Positions 24,398-36,193 of a stretch of DNA of 64,000 nucleotides are shown piece by piece. Where the stretch lies: assembly GCF_025319965.1 (NCBI RefSeq), contig NZ_CP012549.1:1798001-1862000 (forward strand), in the 5' to 3' direction. The DNA is from Campylobacter sp. RM16187 (GTDB lineage Bacteria; Campylobacterota; Campylobacteria; Campylobacterales; Campylobacteraceae). Below the pieces are notes generated by a model, which saw only the letters and a program-made list of their open reading frames with translations, had not been told where the DNA came from and searched no databases. The position numbers and the translations under genes were made by a program. Every line of letters begins with the position of its first letter. The first letter of the stretch is position 1.

Positions 24398-25771
24398 TTA
24401 TTCCTTTATTATGTTTTTTATTCTATTTTTAACCTCATCGCTTCCAAGCACTTCAAGCACTTCAAAAATCGATGGTGATACGCTTGAACCAGTTAAACTG
24501 ACCCTTAGCGCTTGAGCTAGATCTTTTAGCTTAATTCCATTTGCTTCAAGAAATTTATTAGTAAGCTCTTCATATCCCTTGGCATCCAAATTTTCATTTA
24601 AAATTTCACTAAATTTAGCCAAAATTTTCAAGCTTGTTTCGTTAATAAATTTAGCATAAGCTTTCTCGTCATAAACCTTAGGAGTATTTATTATCACTCT
24701 TGCACTATCGCTCATCTCAACCAAAGTTTTCGAGCGTTCACGAAGCGAGTTTAAAAGCACTTCGCCCTTTGGCATGGATTTAAAATCAACCCCAAATTCC
24801 ATCATCTCTTTTGCAAGTCTATCATAAGGCAAGGTCTTGATATAATGGGCATTTAGCCAGTCCAGTTTTTGAGCATTATATGTACTTGAGCTCTTGTTTA
24901 TATCATGCGGATCAAAATATTTTAACATATCCTCCATGCTAAAAATTTCATCATCGCCGTGGCTCCATCCAAGACGCACAAGGAAATTTAAAAGCGCTTC
25001 AGGCAGATAGCCCATACGTTTATACTCCATTACATCAGTTGCACCGTGACGTTTGCTTAGTTTTTTGCCGTCTTCGCCGTTTATCATAGCCACATGAAAG
25101 AATTTTGGTTTCTCAAATCCAAGCGCATCGTATAAAACTATCTGTTTTGGAGTATTAGATAGATGATCATCGCCTCTTATTACATGAGTTACACCCATGA
25201 GCGCGTCATCAACTACAACTGTAAAATTATAAGTAGGAGTGCCATCACTTCTAGCAATTATAAAGTCATCTAGTATATCTTCAACCCTAAATTTAACCTC
25301 GCCTTTTATACCGTCATTTATTAAAATCTCACCATCAAGCGGAGCTTTAATACGTATAACAGGATCTATACCCTCAGGCGGAGCGCCCTTAAAATCGCGA
25401 TATCTATTATCATACTTAGGTCTTTCTTTTCTTGCCTCTTGCTGAGCACGTAGCTCGTCAAGCTCACTCTTGCTCATATAACATTTATAAGCATGCCCTG
25501 AGTCTAGAAGCTTTTGCACGAAAGCCTTATATACGTCAAATCTTTTGGATTGGTAGGTAACTTCACCATCGTGATCTAAGTTGCACCAATCAAACGCTTC
25601 TTTGATCGCGATTGTAGCCTCTTGCGAGTTTCTTTTTAAATCGGTATCTTCTATGCGGAGTAAAAATTTGCCGCCATTTTTTCTAGCATACAAATAACTA
25701 TAAAGCGCTGTTCTAAGCCCTCCGATATGCAGGTATCCCGTAGGCGAGGGGGCAAATCTTGTAACTATCAT
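24398..25771 (-). CDS. gltX: Glutamyl-tRNA synthetase
   Basis: This 457-residue class I synthetase has the HIGH-type signature [18 protein letters not shown] near the N-terminus and the KMSKS-type motif as KLSKRHG (about 235). The C-terminal anticodon-binding helix bundle is present. Campylobacter and Helicobacter carry two gltX copies, one of which charges tRNA(Gln) before amidation. Which copy this is cannot be settled by eye, although its neighbours match C. jejuni gltX2 (Cj1288c). Confidence 0.93.
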   Translation of the reverse strand: MIVTRFAPSPTGYLHIGGLRTALYSYLYARKNGGKFLLRIEDTDLKRNSQEATIAIKEAFDWCNLDHDGEVTYQSKRFDVYKAFVQKLLDSGHAYKCYMSKSELDELRAQQEARKERPKYDNRYRDFKGAPPEGIDPVIRIKAPLDGEILINDGIKGEVKFRVEDILDDFIIARSDGTPTYNFTVVVDDALMGVTHVIRGDDHLSNTPKQIVLYDALGFEKPKFFHVAMINGEDGKKLSKRHGATDVMEYKRMGYLPEALLNFLVRLGWSHGDDEIFSMEDMLKYFDPHDINKSSSTYNAQKLDWLNAHYIKTLPYDRLAKEMMEFGVDFKSMPKGEVLLNSLRERSKTLVEMSDSARVIINTPKVYDEKAYAKFINETSLKILAKFSEILNENLDAKGYEELTNKFLEANGIKLKDLAQALRVSLTGSSVSPSIFEVLEVLGSDEVKNRIKNIIKE

Positions 25772-25805
25772 AATTTTGCCTTATCTAACTTAAATATTAA
25801 AATGT

Positions 25806-25811
25806 TATAAT
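25806..25811 (+). promoter_or_regulatory. Candidate -10 box of SurA-like gene
   Basis: TATAAT lies 42 bases before the ATG of the SurA-like gene, in the short divergent gap with gltX. Confidence 0.45.
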
Positions 25812-25853
25812 GCCAGCAATTATATTTATTTTAGACTTAAACAAAGGTTTCAT

Positions 25854-26684
25854 ATGTCAAAAAAGATCTTTTTTGTAGCTTTTTTATTGAGCTTAAATTT
25901 TGCCTTCGCCCAGATGGTAAATGGCATTGCGGCAGTAGTTGAAAACGAGCCTATAACCCTTCATGAGCTATATAAAACTTCACAAATTCTAAAAACGGAC
26001 GAGAGAAATGCTTTAAATTTTCTGATTAAGGATAGGCTTGAAAAAGCTCAGATAAAAGCACTTAAAATAGAAGCAAACGACTTTGAAATTAGTGAAAAAA
26101 TAAAAAAAATCGCTCAAGAAAGCGGGCTAAACGTATCGCAACTAAGAAATACCATAATCTCGCAAGGAGTGGATTATGCGAAATTTAAAGAAGACGTAGC
26201 AAAAGGAATAAAGCAAGAAAAGCTCTATCAAAATATCTTTAAAGATGCCAGAATTAACGTTACTCCGGAGGCTGCAAAGGCCTATTTTGAGCAAAACCCG
26301 CAGATGTTTTTACAATTTAACCAGATAAAAATGACTAGATACATAGCTCAAAGCAGAGACTCTTTAGAGATGATACAAGCATCTCCTATGAGCATGCGCC
26401 AAGAGGTAAATACAGAGAATTTGGAACTAAAAAGTGAACAATTACCGCCTCAGCTAAGAGCTGTTTTAAATAGAACTCCAAACGGTTCTTTTACTCAAAT
26501 TTTCCAAACTCCTAGTGGATTTGAGATGTTTTTAGTAAATTTAAAATCAGGCGAAGTTCTACCAAATTTTCAAGATATTCAAAACGAGGTCATGTCAACT
26601 ATCTATAATTTTGAACAAGACCGCGTAGTGACCGAATATTTTAATAAGCTAAGAGCAAAAGCCGATATAAAATATCTAAGATAA
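25854..26684 (+). CDS. SurA-like periplasmic chaperone / PPIase
   Basis: This 276-residue protein has a Sec signal (KIFFVAFLLSLNFAFAQ) followed by MVNGIAAVVENEPITLHEL, the SurA N-terminal chaperone hallmark. A helical core comes next, with a degenerate parvulin-like domain in the second half (about 155-235) and a C-terminal helix that packs back on the chaperone. It should escort outer-membrane proteins across the periplasm. It corresponds by position to C. jejuni Cj1289. Catalytic isomerase activity cannot be assumed, because the parvulin core is poorly conserved to the eye. Confidence 0.82.
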   Translation: MSKKIFFVAFLLSLNFAFAQMVNGIAAVVENEPITLHELYKTSQILKTDERNALNFLIKDRLEKAQIKALKIEANDFEISEKIKKIAQESGLNVSQLRNTIISQGVDYAKFKEDVAKGIKQEKLYQNIFKDARINVTPEAAKAYFEQNPQMFLQFNQIKMTRYIAQSRDSLEMIQASPMSMRQEVNTENLELKSEQLPPQLRAVLNRTPNGSFTQIFQTPSGFEMFLVNLKSGEVLPNFQDIQNEVMSTIYNFEQDRVVTEYFNKLRAKADIKYLR

Positions 26685-26716
26685 ATAAGCAAGCGTTTAT
26701 TGCGCGCTTGCTTATT
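26684..26716. terminator. Bidirectional terminator
   Basis: AATAAGCAAGCG and CGCTTGCTTATT form a perfect 12-bp stem with a 9-base loop. It exactly fills the gap between two convergent genes and overlaps both stop codons. Confidence 0.75.
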
Positions 26717-27482
26717 ATGATATATTAACCTTTGTTACGTGATCAAAAATAGGGTCTTTTAAGATAAAATCAAAGCTCTTTCTATCTACCCAGCCTACAC
26801 ACTTATCACTATCATACAGTTTTAGTAAAAATCCTGCCATCTGCTCGCTTGTGTGATAGTTTTTGTAATTTTTAGCATAGTCATACTCATCGGCATCTAT
26901 AGCAACTTGCTTAAATTCGCTCTGTGTCGTTGCAGGAGCTAAAATTTTAGCACTCATTTTTGCATTATTTGATTTAAGCTGCCTATAAAGCGCTTCAGTA
27001 AATGCACTTACATAAAATTTAGTCGCACAATATACCCCAAAGCTATCTACCATGCTATATCCGCAAGCGGAGGATACATTTATAAGCTGAGTGCCGTCAA
27101 TGCTTTGATAATCCCTTACGAAAAGAGTTGAAAATATAGTAAGAGCTTTGATATTTAGATCAAGCATCTGCTCTGTTTTCTCTAAATTTTGGCTACCTAT
27201 AAGTGTGCCATCACCAAAACCGGCATTATTTATCCATGTTTTAATCTCATAAATTTTTAACTCATCATAAATTTTATATACATTTTCCATCTTTGAAAGA
27301 TCGCAAATTTTAATGATTATATCGATTGTAGGAGCAAATTTTAAAATCTCGTTTCTTAAGCTCTCTAGTCTTTGAGCTCTCCTGGCTATCAAAATCAAAT
27401 TTTCACCACGCCTTGCAAATGCCTTTGCCGCTTCAAGGCCTATACCGGAGCTAGCACCTGTGATAAGAGTGTATTTTTTCAT
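26715..27482 (-). CDS. Short-chain dehydrogenase/reductase
   Basis: This 255-residue classical SDR has the cofactor motif TGASSGIG (about 7-14), the NNAGFG strand (about 87) and the catalytic Ser-Tyr-Lys set (NVSSACG, then YCATK at about 153-157). An Arg after the glycine motif (ARRAQR) suggests NADP(H). The substrate is unknown. It sits between the SurA-like gene and accC, where I do not recall a gene in C. jejuni, so it may be an insertion specific to this lineage. Confidence 0.85.
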   Translation of the reverse strand: MKKYTLITGASSGIGLEAAKAFARRGENLILIARRAQRLESLRNEILKFAPTIDIIIKICDLSKMENVYKIYDELKIYEIKTWINNAGFGDGTLIGSQNLEKTEQMLDLNIKALTIFSTLFVRDYQSIDGTQLINVSSACGYSMVDSFGVYCATKFYVSAFTEALYRQLKSNNAKMSAKILAPATTQSEFKQVAIDADEYDYAKNYKNYHTSEQMAGFLLKLYDSDKCVGWVDRKSFDFILKDPIFDHVTKVNIS

Positions 27483-27534
27483 AAATTCTCCTTTAGATTT
27501 TATAAATTGAGCTGAAATGCATATGAGAAGCTAC

Positions 27535-27561
27535 TTTGGCAGAGTATAAAACTCTGCCAAA
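27535..27561 (-). terminator. Hairpin after accC
   Basis: A perfect 11-bp stem (TTTGGCAGAGT / ACTCTGCCAAA) with a 5-base loop starts 3 bases beyond the accC stop. There is little T-run on the minus strand, but size and position fit transcript-end formation for accBC. Confidence 0.65.
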
Positions 27562-27564
27562 ATT

Positions 27565-28896
27565 TTAATGTCTTGACAGGTAGTTTGTGTCGTAATTGTT
27601 ATTAATAAAGTCTTTGTTTTCCATCATTGTTAGATGAAAATCTCGAGTAGTCTTTATACCTTGTATAACAAGCTGCTCAAGCGCAACTCTCATCTTGTGA
27701 ATCGCTTTATTTCTATCCTCATCCCACACTATAAGCTTACCTATCATGCTATCATAAAAAGGAGGTATAGAGTAATCTTGATAGATGTGGCTATCCATGC
27801 GCACATTTCTTCCGCCCGGGCAGACATATTTTGTTATTTTTCCTGGGCAAGGAGTGAAACTGTTTGGATCTTCGGCAGTGATTCTACACTCTATAGAGTG
27901 TCCTTTTAGCTTTATACTGTCCTGATTTGGTAAAACACCACCCTCGGCAACCCTTATCATAAGCTCTATAATATCTATTCCACTTACCATTTCGCTAACG
28001 CAGTGTTCGACTTGAAGGCGCGTATTCATCTCGATGAAATAAAAATTCAGATCCTTATCCACTAAAAATTCAAATGTTCCAGCACCCTCATAGCCTATCG
28101 CTTTAGCTGCTCTGATGGCTGTCTCATGAAGTCTAGAGCGAGTATCATCGTCAAGCAATATAGCTGGACTCTCTTCGATCAATTTTTGATGTCTACGCTG
28201 CATAGAGCAGTCTCTCTCACCTATGTGAATTACGTTTCCATGACTATCGCCTACTACTTGAACCTCGATATGGCGCGGATTTAAGATATATTTTTCCATA
28301 TACATTGTCCCGTCGCCAAAGGCACTCATAGCTTCGCTCTCGGCAGACCAAAACGCTTTTTCTATATCCTCTTCTTTTTCTACTACACGCATACCGCGTC
28401 CGCCACCACCTGCAGCAGCTTTTAAAATAACAGGATAGCCGATTTTTTTAGCAAGCTCTTTAGCCGCTTTTACATCAGCTACGGCTCCGTCAGAACCAGG
28501 TATTACAGGCACACCCGCTCTTTGCATCATCTGTTTTGCTTTACTTTTATCGCTCATTAGAGCCATAGCCTCTACGCTAGGGCCTATAAATTTAAGGTTA
28601 TGATGAGAGCAGATTTCAACAAAATTTTGATTTTCGCTTAAAAAACCATATCCGGGAAATATCGCATCAGCTTCGCTTATCTCGGCTGCGGAAATAATAG
28701 CGGGAATATTTAGATAGCTATCACTTGATCTGGGATTTCCTATACAAATAGCAGCATCAGCGTATTTGACGTAAAGTGCATCTCTATCAGCAGTGGAGTA
28801 AACGACGATCGCCTCTTTACCCATCTCTTTGATTGTTCGCAAGGCTCTTAACGCTATTTCGCCGCGGTTTGCGATTAAAACTCTTTTGATCTCCAT
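27565..28896 (-). CDS. accC: Biotin carboxylase subunit of acetyl-CoA carboxylase
   Basis: This 443-residue enzyme carboxylates the biotin on AccB using ATP and bicarbonate. ATP-grasp features: the N-terminal RVLIANRGEIALRALR, the glycine loop KAAAGGGGRGMRVV (about 158-171), EMNTRLQVEH (about 286) and the C-terminal domain. It overlaps the accB stop by one base (ATGA type junction), so subunits are translated together. Biotin supply is represented in the window by bioB. Confidence 0.96.
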   Translation of the reverse strand: MEIKRVLIANRGEIALRALRTIKEMGKEAIVVYSTADRDALYVKYADAAICIGNPRSSDSYLNIPAIISAAEISEADAIFPGYGFLSENQNFVEICSHHNLKFIGPSVEAMALMSDKSKAKQMMQRAGVPVIPGSDGAVADVKAAKELAKKIGYPVILKAAAGGGGRGMRVVEKEEDIEKAFWSAESEAMSAFGDGTMYMEKYILNPRHIEVQVVGDSHGNVIHIGERDCSMQRRHQKLIEESPAILLDDDTRSRLHETAIRAAKAIGYEGAGTFEFLVDKDLNFYFIEMNTRLQVEHCVSEMVSGIDIIELMIRVAEGGVLPNQDSIKLKGHSIECRITAEDPNSFTPCPGKITKYVCPGGRNVRMDSHIYQDYSIPPFYDSMIGKLIVWDEDRNKAIHKMRVALEQLVIQGIKTTRDFHLTMMENKDFINNNYDTNYLSRH

Positions 28897-29345
28897 TAAA
28901 TTTTCTCCACTCCAAATAAAGACATTCCAAATTCTACAGGTTGTCCATCAGATACTAGAGCCTCTGTGATAACACAATCAAATTCCGCTTCAATCTCGTT
29001 CATGATTTTCATAGCTTCAATAATGCCTATAACTTCGCCTCTTCTTACTTTTTGCCCCACTTTCACAAAAGGCGCCGCACCCGGGCTTGGGGCCATATAA
29101 AACGTTCCTACCATAGGCGATTTTATACTCTCTTTAGCACTTGATGTTTGCTTCACTTCCGAGCTTACGACGACATTAACAGGAGTAGGGGCTGGGGCAG
29201 GGGCAGGGGCTGTCGGTTTAGGAAGCTCACAACAATCGGCAAATTTTTCAAGTTCGATCTCAAAATCACCATCTTTTATCTTGATCTTATTCATATCCAT
29301 TTCGTTGAAAAATTCGATCAACTCTTTGATGTCATCTTTTTTCAT
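28896..29345 (-). CDS. accB: Biotin carboxyl carrier protein
   Basis: This 149-residue carrier has the biotinylation motif EAMKIMNEIEA (Lys at about 112). A helical N-terminus (about 1-35) and an Ala-Pro linker (about 42-55) precede the carrier domain. The linker DNA is a GC-rich run of near-identical six-base units, which stands out in this AT-rich genome and could vary in length between strains. The gene is first in the accBC operon, with an AGGAG-like site before the ATG. Confidence 0.95.
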   Translation of the reverse strand: MKKDDIKELIEFFNEMDMNKIKIKDGDFEIELEKFADCCELPKPTAPAPAPAPTPVNVVVSSEVKQTSSAKESIKSPMVGTFYMAPSPGAAPFVKVGQKVRRGEVIGIIEAMKIMNEIEAEFDCVITEALVSDGQPVEFGMSLFGVEKI

Positions 29346-29395
29346 AAACTTCTCCTATAAATTTTTAAATAGCAGTTTATTGTATCAAAAAAATA

Positions 29396-30082
29396 CTAAA
29401 AGTTTTTTCTATGTCCCAGAAAATTTATAAATCCAAACATAAGCAGGCTCAAAACTACTAAAATCAAGCTTAAAATAAGTGCACGTTCGTTTTCTCCGTC
29501 ATAAACGGCGTTAAAGATAGCAAGCGAGATGGTGTCGGTTTTGCCTACGATATTGCCACCAAGCATAAGAGTGATACCAACCTCTCCGAGTCCTCTTGCA
29601 AGCGCAAGGATAAGAGCTGAAACAACACTTCTAAAGATGTTTGGCATCATGATAAAAAGCGCGATTTCAAATTTATTTTTACCAAGGCTCTGCCCCGCTT
29701 CAATGAGGCTCTTTGGAAAGCTCTCAAGCACGCTTGCAACGGGCTTAACTAAAAGCGGAAGCCCTGCTAAAAAGGAAGCCACAACAAGAGCGCTAAAGCT
29801 AAAAACTATCTGCAAATTTAGCGTTTGACCCAAAAATGAGTTTCGTCCCAGCAAATAAAGCAGCAAAAAGCCCGTGGCAATAGGCGGAAATATAAGCGGA
29901 AACATCACAACCGCTTCAAAAACCGCTTTAAATTTGCCCTTGTAAAAAGCTAAAAAATAAGCTATCGGAAGCCCGATAAATACGAAGAAAATGAAAGTTA
30001 TACAAAGCGTCTTTGCGCTTAAGATAAGCGGATGAACGAGCCAATTAAGGCTCGCAAGATCACTTAAGTCCAAATTTGGCAA
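29396..30082 (-). CDS. modB: Molybdate ABC permease
   Basis: This 228-residue permease has about six membrane segments and the EAA-type loop EAGQSLGKNKFEIALFIMMPN (about 140-160), followed by RGLGEVGITLMLGGNI, both typical of ModB/CysT-type permeases. The frame opens with TTG at 30082 and overlaps modA by 23 bases. The ATPase gene modC, which normally follows, is missing: 50 bases later accB is reached. The permease must use an ATPase coded elsewhere or be incomplete. Confidence 0.82.
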   Translation of the reverse strand: MPNLDLSDLASLNWLVHPLILSAKTLCITFIFFVFIGLPIAYFLAFYKGKFKAVFEAVVMFPLIFPPIATGFLLLYLLGRNSFLGQTLNLQIVFSFSALVVASFLAGLPLLVKPVASVLESFPKSLIEAGQSLGKNKFEIALFIMMPNIFRSVVSALILALARGLGEVGITLMLGGNIVGKTDTISLAIFNAVYDGENERALILSLILVVLSLLMFGFINFLGHRKNF

Positions 30083-30761
30083 AAATTTCCTTTGAACGCT
30101 CGGTCTTTAACTCATCTATAAATTTAGCGCAGTCTGCGTGTTTGTCGCACGCTGCAAGCTTGGCTGCGCTTATAAAAACAGGGCTATAAAGGCTCTCGTC
30201 CACATAAATGACCGAGCCAAACTCGCCTCTTCTAGCTTCAGCTTCAGTTGAGTTGATAAAGCCTGCATCAACTTCGTTATTTAGCACATAAGCTACCACT
30301 TGAGGCACACCAGCAACTGCAAGCATTTTTGAGCTCACGTCTTTTTCTAAGTTCGAGTTTTTAAGAAATTCTGTCGTGCGGATACCGTAAATCGCTTTTT
30401 TAGCGTCAGGCATCGCGATACGCTCGAATTTCACGATATCTTTGATGTCGTTTATGGTTTTTCCCTTTGGTGTCACAAGAGCTAAAGTGCCTTTTCCTAG
30501 GCGCCCATAGCCCTTTATCTCAAGTCCGCTTTTGTTTAAAAACGCCTCATCGCCCACTATCACAGCCATCTTGCCTTCTGCGGCTTGGATAGTGATCTGC
30601 TTGATGTTTGCAAAGGCACCTTCTACGTTTACGCCCTCTTTTTTAAGATTTTCTATAACGGCGGTAACCGGCTTTTTATATCCGCCACCGGCACCTACGA
30701 GTAAATTTTCCGCGCCAAGCGCAAAAACCGCAGCCAGACTTAAAAGAGCTATCTTTTTCAT
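30060..30761 (-). CDS. modA: Molybdate/tungstate-binding periplasmic protein
   Basis: This 233-residue binding protein has a Sec signal (KKIALLSLAAVFALGA). The mature start is LLVGAGGGYKKPVTAVIENL, in the place where ModA proteins bind the oxyanion. Later ModA-like stretches are VTPKGKTINDIKDI and AVAGVPQVVAYVLNNEVDAGFINSTEA. Two Cys near the end (about 206-213) could form a disulfide. Whether molybdate or tungstate is preferred cannot be read; formate dehydrogenase in this window would need one of them. Confidence 0.82.
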   Translation of the reverse strand: MKKIALLSLAAVFALGAENLLVGAGGGYKKPVTAVIENLKKEGVNVEGAFANIKQITIQAAEGKMAVIVGDEAFLNKSGLEIKGYGRLGKGTLALVTPKGKTINDIKDIVKFERIAMPDAKKAIYGIRTTEFLKNSNLEKDVSSKMLAVAGVPQVVAYVLNNEVDAGFINSTEAEARRGEFGSVIYVDESLYSPVFISAAKLAACDKHADCAKFIDELKTERSKEIFAKFGLK

Positions 30762-30794
30762 TCTGTTTTTCCTTTTATCAAAATAATATTCAGC

Positions 30795-30813
30795 GATAAT
30801 ATAAAATATAATC
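30795..30813. promoter_or_regulatory. Imperfect palindrome upstream of modA
   Basis: GATAATATAAAATATAATC is a 19-base palindrome with one mismatched pair, 34 bases before the modA ATG in a very AT-rich divergent gap. It has the spaced ATAT arms of ModE-type operators but lacks their full consensus. Confidence 0.3.
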
Positions 30814-30939
30814 TTATATACTAATTAAAACGCATTTTTCTAAAATTTTTATAGCTATTTTATACATTTTTATATTTTATAAAATTTAAATCCGTCCGGC
30901 CCGCACAAATGATGATAAAATACAAAAAAAGGAAAAAAT

Positions 30940-31788
30940 ATGAAGATAGCTATAAACGGACTTAGCGGTTTTGTAGGCGGTTACGTAAGTAAATTTTTAG
31001 CAAGCAAAGGCCATGAGATAGTGCCTATAAAAAGAGCTTTGTATAACGATACGCAAGGGCTTAAAAAAGCCATTGAAGGTGCCGATGTCATCATAAATTT
31101 AGCAGGCGCAAACATCTCTAAAAAATGGAGCGAGGAGTATAAAAAAGAGCTTTATTCAAGCAGGATTAATACAACTAAAAATTTAGTAAAAACCATGAGC
31201 CTTCTAAAAAATCCGCCAAAAATTTTCATCTCAACTTCGGCTGTCGGCATATATAAAAGCGGAGAAGAGCACGACGAGAGCTCGGATAGATACGACGAGG
31301 GATTTTTAGGCAAACTTGCCAAAGAGTGGGAAAGCGAAGCAAATAAGGCAAAAGAATTTGGCGTTAAAACAGCGATATTTCGCCTTAGTGTAGTGCTTGG
31401 TAATGGCGGCGCGTTAGAAAAAATGCTTCCTGTTTTTAAATTTGGACTTGGCGGGATTTTAGGAGATGGCAAGCAGGGATTTTCATGGATAAGCATAAAC
31501 GATCTTGCAAGAGCGTATGAATTTGTGATAAACAGCCAAAAAGAGGGCGTTTACAACCTATCTTCGCCAAATCCCGTAACAAATAAAATTTTTACCGCAT
31601 CACTCGCCAAAGCGCTAAACCGCCCAGCCTTTTTCAAAGTGCCAAATTTCGCACTCAAGCTTAAATTTGGCGAAGGAGCCGTGATACTGCTTGAAGGACA
31701 GAAGGTCTATCCTGCAAATTTGCTTGCGCAGGGGTTTAAATTTGAGCATGAAAACATAAGCGAAGCTCTGGAAAATTTGATTTGTTAG
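30940..31788 (+). CDS. NAD-dependent epimerase family protein (TIGR01777/YfcH type)
   Basis: This 282-residue extended SDR-like protein starts MKIAINGLSGFVGGYVSKFL (Rossmann GxxGxxG), with INLAGANISKKWSEEYK (about 53-69), a STSAVGIY stretch and the C-terminal DUF1731-type tail (VYPANLLAQGFKF...). These are the marks of the YfcH/TIGR01777 family. The substrate is unknown in any bacterium as far as I know. A ribosome site AAAGGAAAAAAT precedes the ATG. Confidence 0.85.
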   Translation: MKIAINGLSGFVGGYVSKFLASKGHEIVPIKRALYNDTQGLKKAIEGADVIINLAGANISKKWSEEYKKELYSSRINTTKNLVKTMSLLKNPPKIFISTSAVGIYKSGEEHDESSDRYDEGFLGKLAKEWESEANKAKEFGVKTAIFRLSVVLGNGGALEKMLPVFKFGLGGILGDGKQGFSWISINDLARAYEFVINSQKEGVYNLSSPNPVTNKIFTASLAKALNRPAFFKVPNFALKLKFGEGAVILLEGQKVYPANLLAQGFKFEHENISEALENLIC

Positions 31789-31854
31789 AGCGAATTTAAC
31801 GATAGCTAAAAGAAGTTGTGATAAAATCCAAAGAAACTAAAAAGGAAGCTATAA

Positions 31855-32415
31855 ATGGGTCTAAAAAGCGATAGATGGATACGCGAAAAGAGTTTAAATG
31901 ACAAAATGATCGTGCCTTTTTGCGAAGAGCAGATAGGCAAAGGTGTCGTTAGTTACGGCGTTAGCAGCTATGGGTATGATATACGCGTTGGAAATGAGTT
32001 TAAAATTTTTACAAACATAGGCGGCACTGTAGTTGATCCCAAAAATTTCGACGAGAAAAACGTAGTTGATTTTGTGGGCGATGTCTGCATAGTTCCGCCA
32101 AATTCGTTTGCGCTGGCTCGCACGGTTGAGTACTTTAATATGCCCGATAACGTGCTTGCAATTTGTCTTGGCAAGAGCACTTACGCGCGCTGCGGTATCA
32201 TCGTGAATGTCACGCCTTTTGAGCCCGGATTTAAGGGGCATATCACGATTGAAATTTCAAACACGACTCCGCTTCCGGCTAAAATTTATGCAAATGAAGG
32301 TATCGCGCAGGTACTATTTATCGAGGGTGATGAGCCTTGCGAAGTGACGTATGCCGATAAAAAAGGCAAATACCAAGCGCAAGAAGGCATCACTCTGCCT
32401 AGGATTTTGAAGTAA
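31855..32415 (+). CDS. dcd: dCTP deaminase
   Basis: This 186-residue trimeric enzyme makes dUTP from dCTP. Family motifs: the N-terminal [24 protein letters not shown] (about 36-48), the active-site region [22 protein letters not shown] (about 101-122, with the catalytic Glu) and the C-terminal [20 protein letters not shown] lies 7 bases before the ATG. Gene order dcd-pseB-pseC is as I recall it in C. jejuni. Confidence 0.95.
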   Translation: MGLKSDRWIREKSLNDKMIVPFCEEQIGKGVVSYGVSSYGYDIRVGNEFKIFTNIGGTVVDPKNFDEKNVVDFVGDVCIVPPNSFALARTVEYFNMPDNVLAICLGKSTYARCGIIVNVTPFEPGFKGHITIEISNTTPLPAKIYANEGIAQVLFIEGDEPCEVTYADKKGKYQAQEGITLPRILK

Positions 32416-32537
32416 ATTTTGGCTTTAAAATCAGGTTTTAAATTTAAGCTAAAAGTGTGGTTTAGCTGATAAAAACTGCCAGATGAGCTAAATTTTGGTA
32501 TATATTTTGCTTAAGCTTTATAAAATAAACTTTTTAG

Positions 32538-34653
<2,116 letters not shown>

Positions 34654-34657
<4 letters not shown>

Positions 34658-35334
34658 ACCTATGCGTCATACCCGCAAGAGGCGGAAGTAAGCGAATCGA
34701 ACATAAAAACATTAAGGATTTTGCAGGCTTACCGCTGATCGCTCATAGTATAAAAACGGCTTTAGATTCTAGCGTGTTTGATGAGGTAATCGTAAGCACG
34801 GATGATGAAGCCATAGCTGAAATTTCACTCAAATTCGGCGCAAAAGTGCCGTTCATGCGAGAAGCGAATTTAAGTGACGACTTTGCTACGACGGGTGCGG
34901 TTATCAAAGACGCCTGCCTTAAAATGGGCGAAAATTTTAAAAACGTCTGTTGCCTTTATGCTACGGCTCCGCTTTTAACGGCTGAGATTTTGCGTGAGGC
35001 TTATGAGAAATTTCAAGATAATAAGTGTGAGTTTTTATTTTCCGCTTGCGAATTTAGCTTTCCTATCCAGCGTGCAATCAAGCTTGACGATAAAGGCGCG
35101 GTAAGCATGTTTTATCCGCAGTATCTAAGCACTCGCTCGCAAGATTTAGAAAGAGCGTATCACGACGCGGGGCAGTTTTACTTCGCAAAATGCGAGGCTT
35201 GGATAGAAGAAAAGCCGATTTTTGCGCCTCATTCTAGAGCCTTTATCTTGCCTAGACATTTGGTCTGCGATATCGATACACCCGCGGATTTTGAATTTGC
35301 GCAAAAACTTTATAAAATCAATCATGAGCCTTGA
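34654..35334 (+). CDS. pseF: CMP-pseudaminic acid cytidylyltransferase
   Basis: The ATG at 34654 shares bases with the pseC stop and gives the family start MNLCVIPARGGSKRIEHKNI; a GTG nine bases earlier is less likely. The 226-residue enzyme activates Pse with CTP as the last step. The NeuA/PseF motifs seen are ARGGSKR, SSVFDEVIVSTDDEAIA (about 39-55), ATAPLL (about 108) and DIDTPADFEFA near the end. It overlaps pseG by 11 bases. Confidence 0.93.
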
Positions 35335-36193
35335 AAAACTTACGAATTTAAAAACCTTGATAAGAGCCGATAGCTCCGTAACTATCGGGCATGGACACAT
35401 CAGGCGAGACCTGGTTCTTGCAAACAAATTTAAAGATATCAGCTTTGCTTGCTTAGAGCTTGAGGGCTCACTCATAAGCGAGATAAATTTCCGTGTTTTT
35501 ACTCTTAAAACAAACGATTTAGATGAACTGATAAGCCTAATAAATACTCATAAATTTGAACTGCTTATCATCGATCATTACGGCATTAGCTATGATGACG
35601 AACGAAAGATAAAAGAGCGCACCGGAGTTAAAATTTTAAGCTTTGATGATGAGTATAAAGAGCATTTTAGCGATATCTTGCTAAATGTAAATATCTTTGC
35701 AAAGGCAAAAAAATATGAAAATTTGCTGCCTTCCGCTTGTGAAATTTGGTGCGGGCAAGAATTTATGCTTGTGCGAGATGAGTTTTATCAAGAAAAAAAG
35801 ATAAAAAGAGAGAAAATTTATGATATCTTTATTGCACTTGGCGGAACGGATATACAAAATTTGAGCGCAAATTTAGCCCTTAAACTGCTTGAAAAAAATT
35901 TAAAAATCGCCCTTGTGACTACAAGTGCAAATGCGAATTTAAAGCCGCTTAAAGAGCTTGAAAAGGCGCATAAAAATTTAAGCCTGTTTGTTGATTCAAA
36001 CCAAATTGCAAAGCTAATGAACGAAAGCAAAGAGCTGATAATCTCGGCTAGCTCGCTTGTAAATGAAACTTTAATTTTAGGAGCAAATTTTACCGCCGTG
36101 CAGGTTGCAAAAAATCAAGAGCAGATATATATGTGGCTACTTGAAAATGGCTATAAAGCCGTTAAAAGCGAGGAAATATGCCAAATCTTATAA
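35324..36193 (+). CDS. pseG: UDP-2,4-diNAc-6-deoxy-altropyranose hydrolase
   Basis: The start is placed at 35324 (MSLEKLTNLKTLIRADSS), because all PseG proteins begin just before TLIRADSSVTIGHGH and the frame further upstream lies wholly inside pseF. The 289-residue GT-B-like enzyme removes UDP from the sugar before condensation. The catalytic His of GHGHIRRD is present (about 24), as is the nucleotide region IFIALGGTDIQN (about 167). It overlaps pseF by 11 bases and pseH by 16. Confidence 0.92.
   Translation: MSLEKLTNLKTLIRADSSVTIGHGHIRRDLVLANKFKDISFACLELEGSLISEINFRVFTLKTNDLDELISLINTHKFELLIIDHYGISYDDERKIKERTGVKILSFDDEYKEHFSDILLNVNIFAKAKKYENLLPSACEIWCGQEFMLVRDEFYQEKKIKREKIYDIFIALGGTDIQNLSANLALKLLEKNLKIALVTTSANANLKPLKELEKAHKNLSLFVDSNQIAKLMNESKELIISASSLVNETLILGANFTAVQVAKNQEQIYMWLLENGYKAVKSEEICQIL

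Noticed and set aside
29170-29220. Tandem GC-rich six-base units in accB as a mobile or CRISPR-like repeat
   Set aside because: They encode the ordinary Ala-Pro linker of the biotin carrier; there are no spacers and no cas genes.
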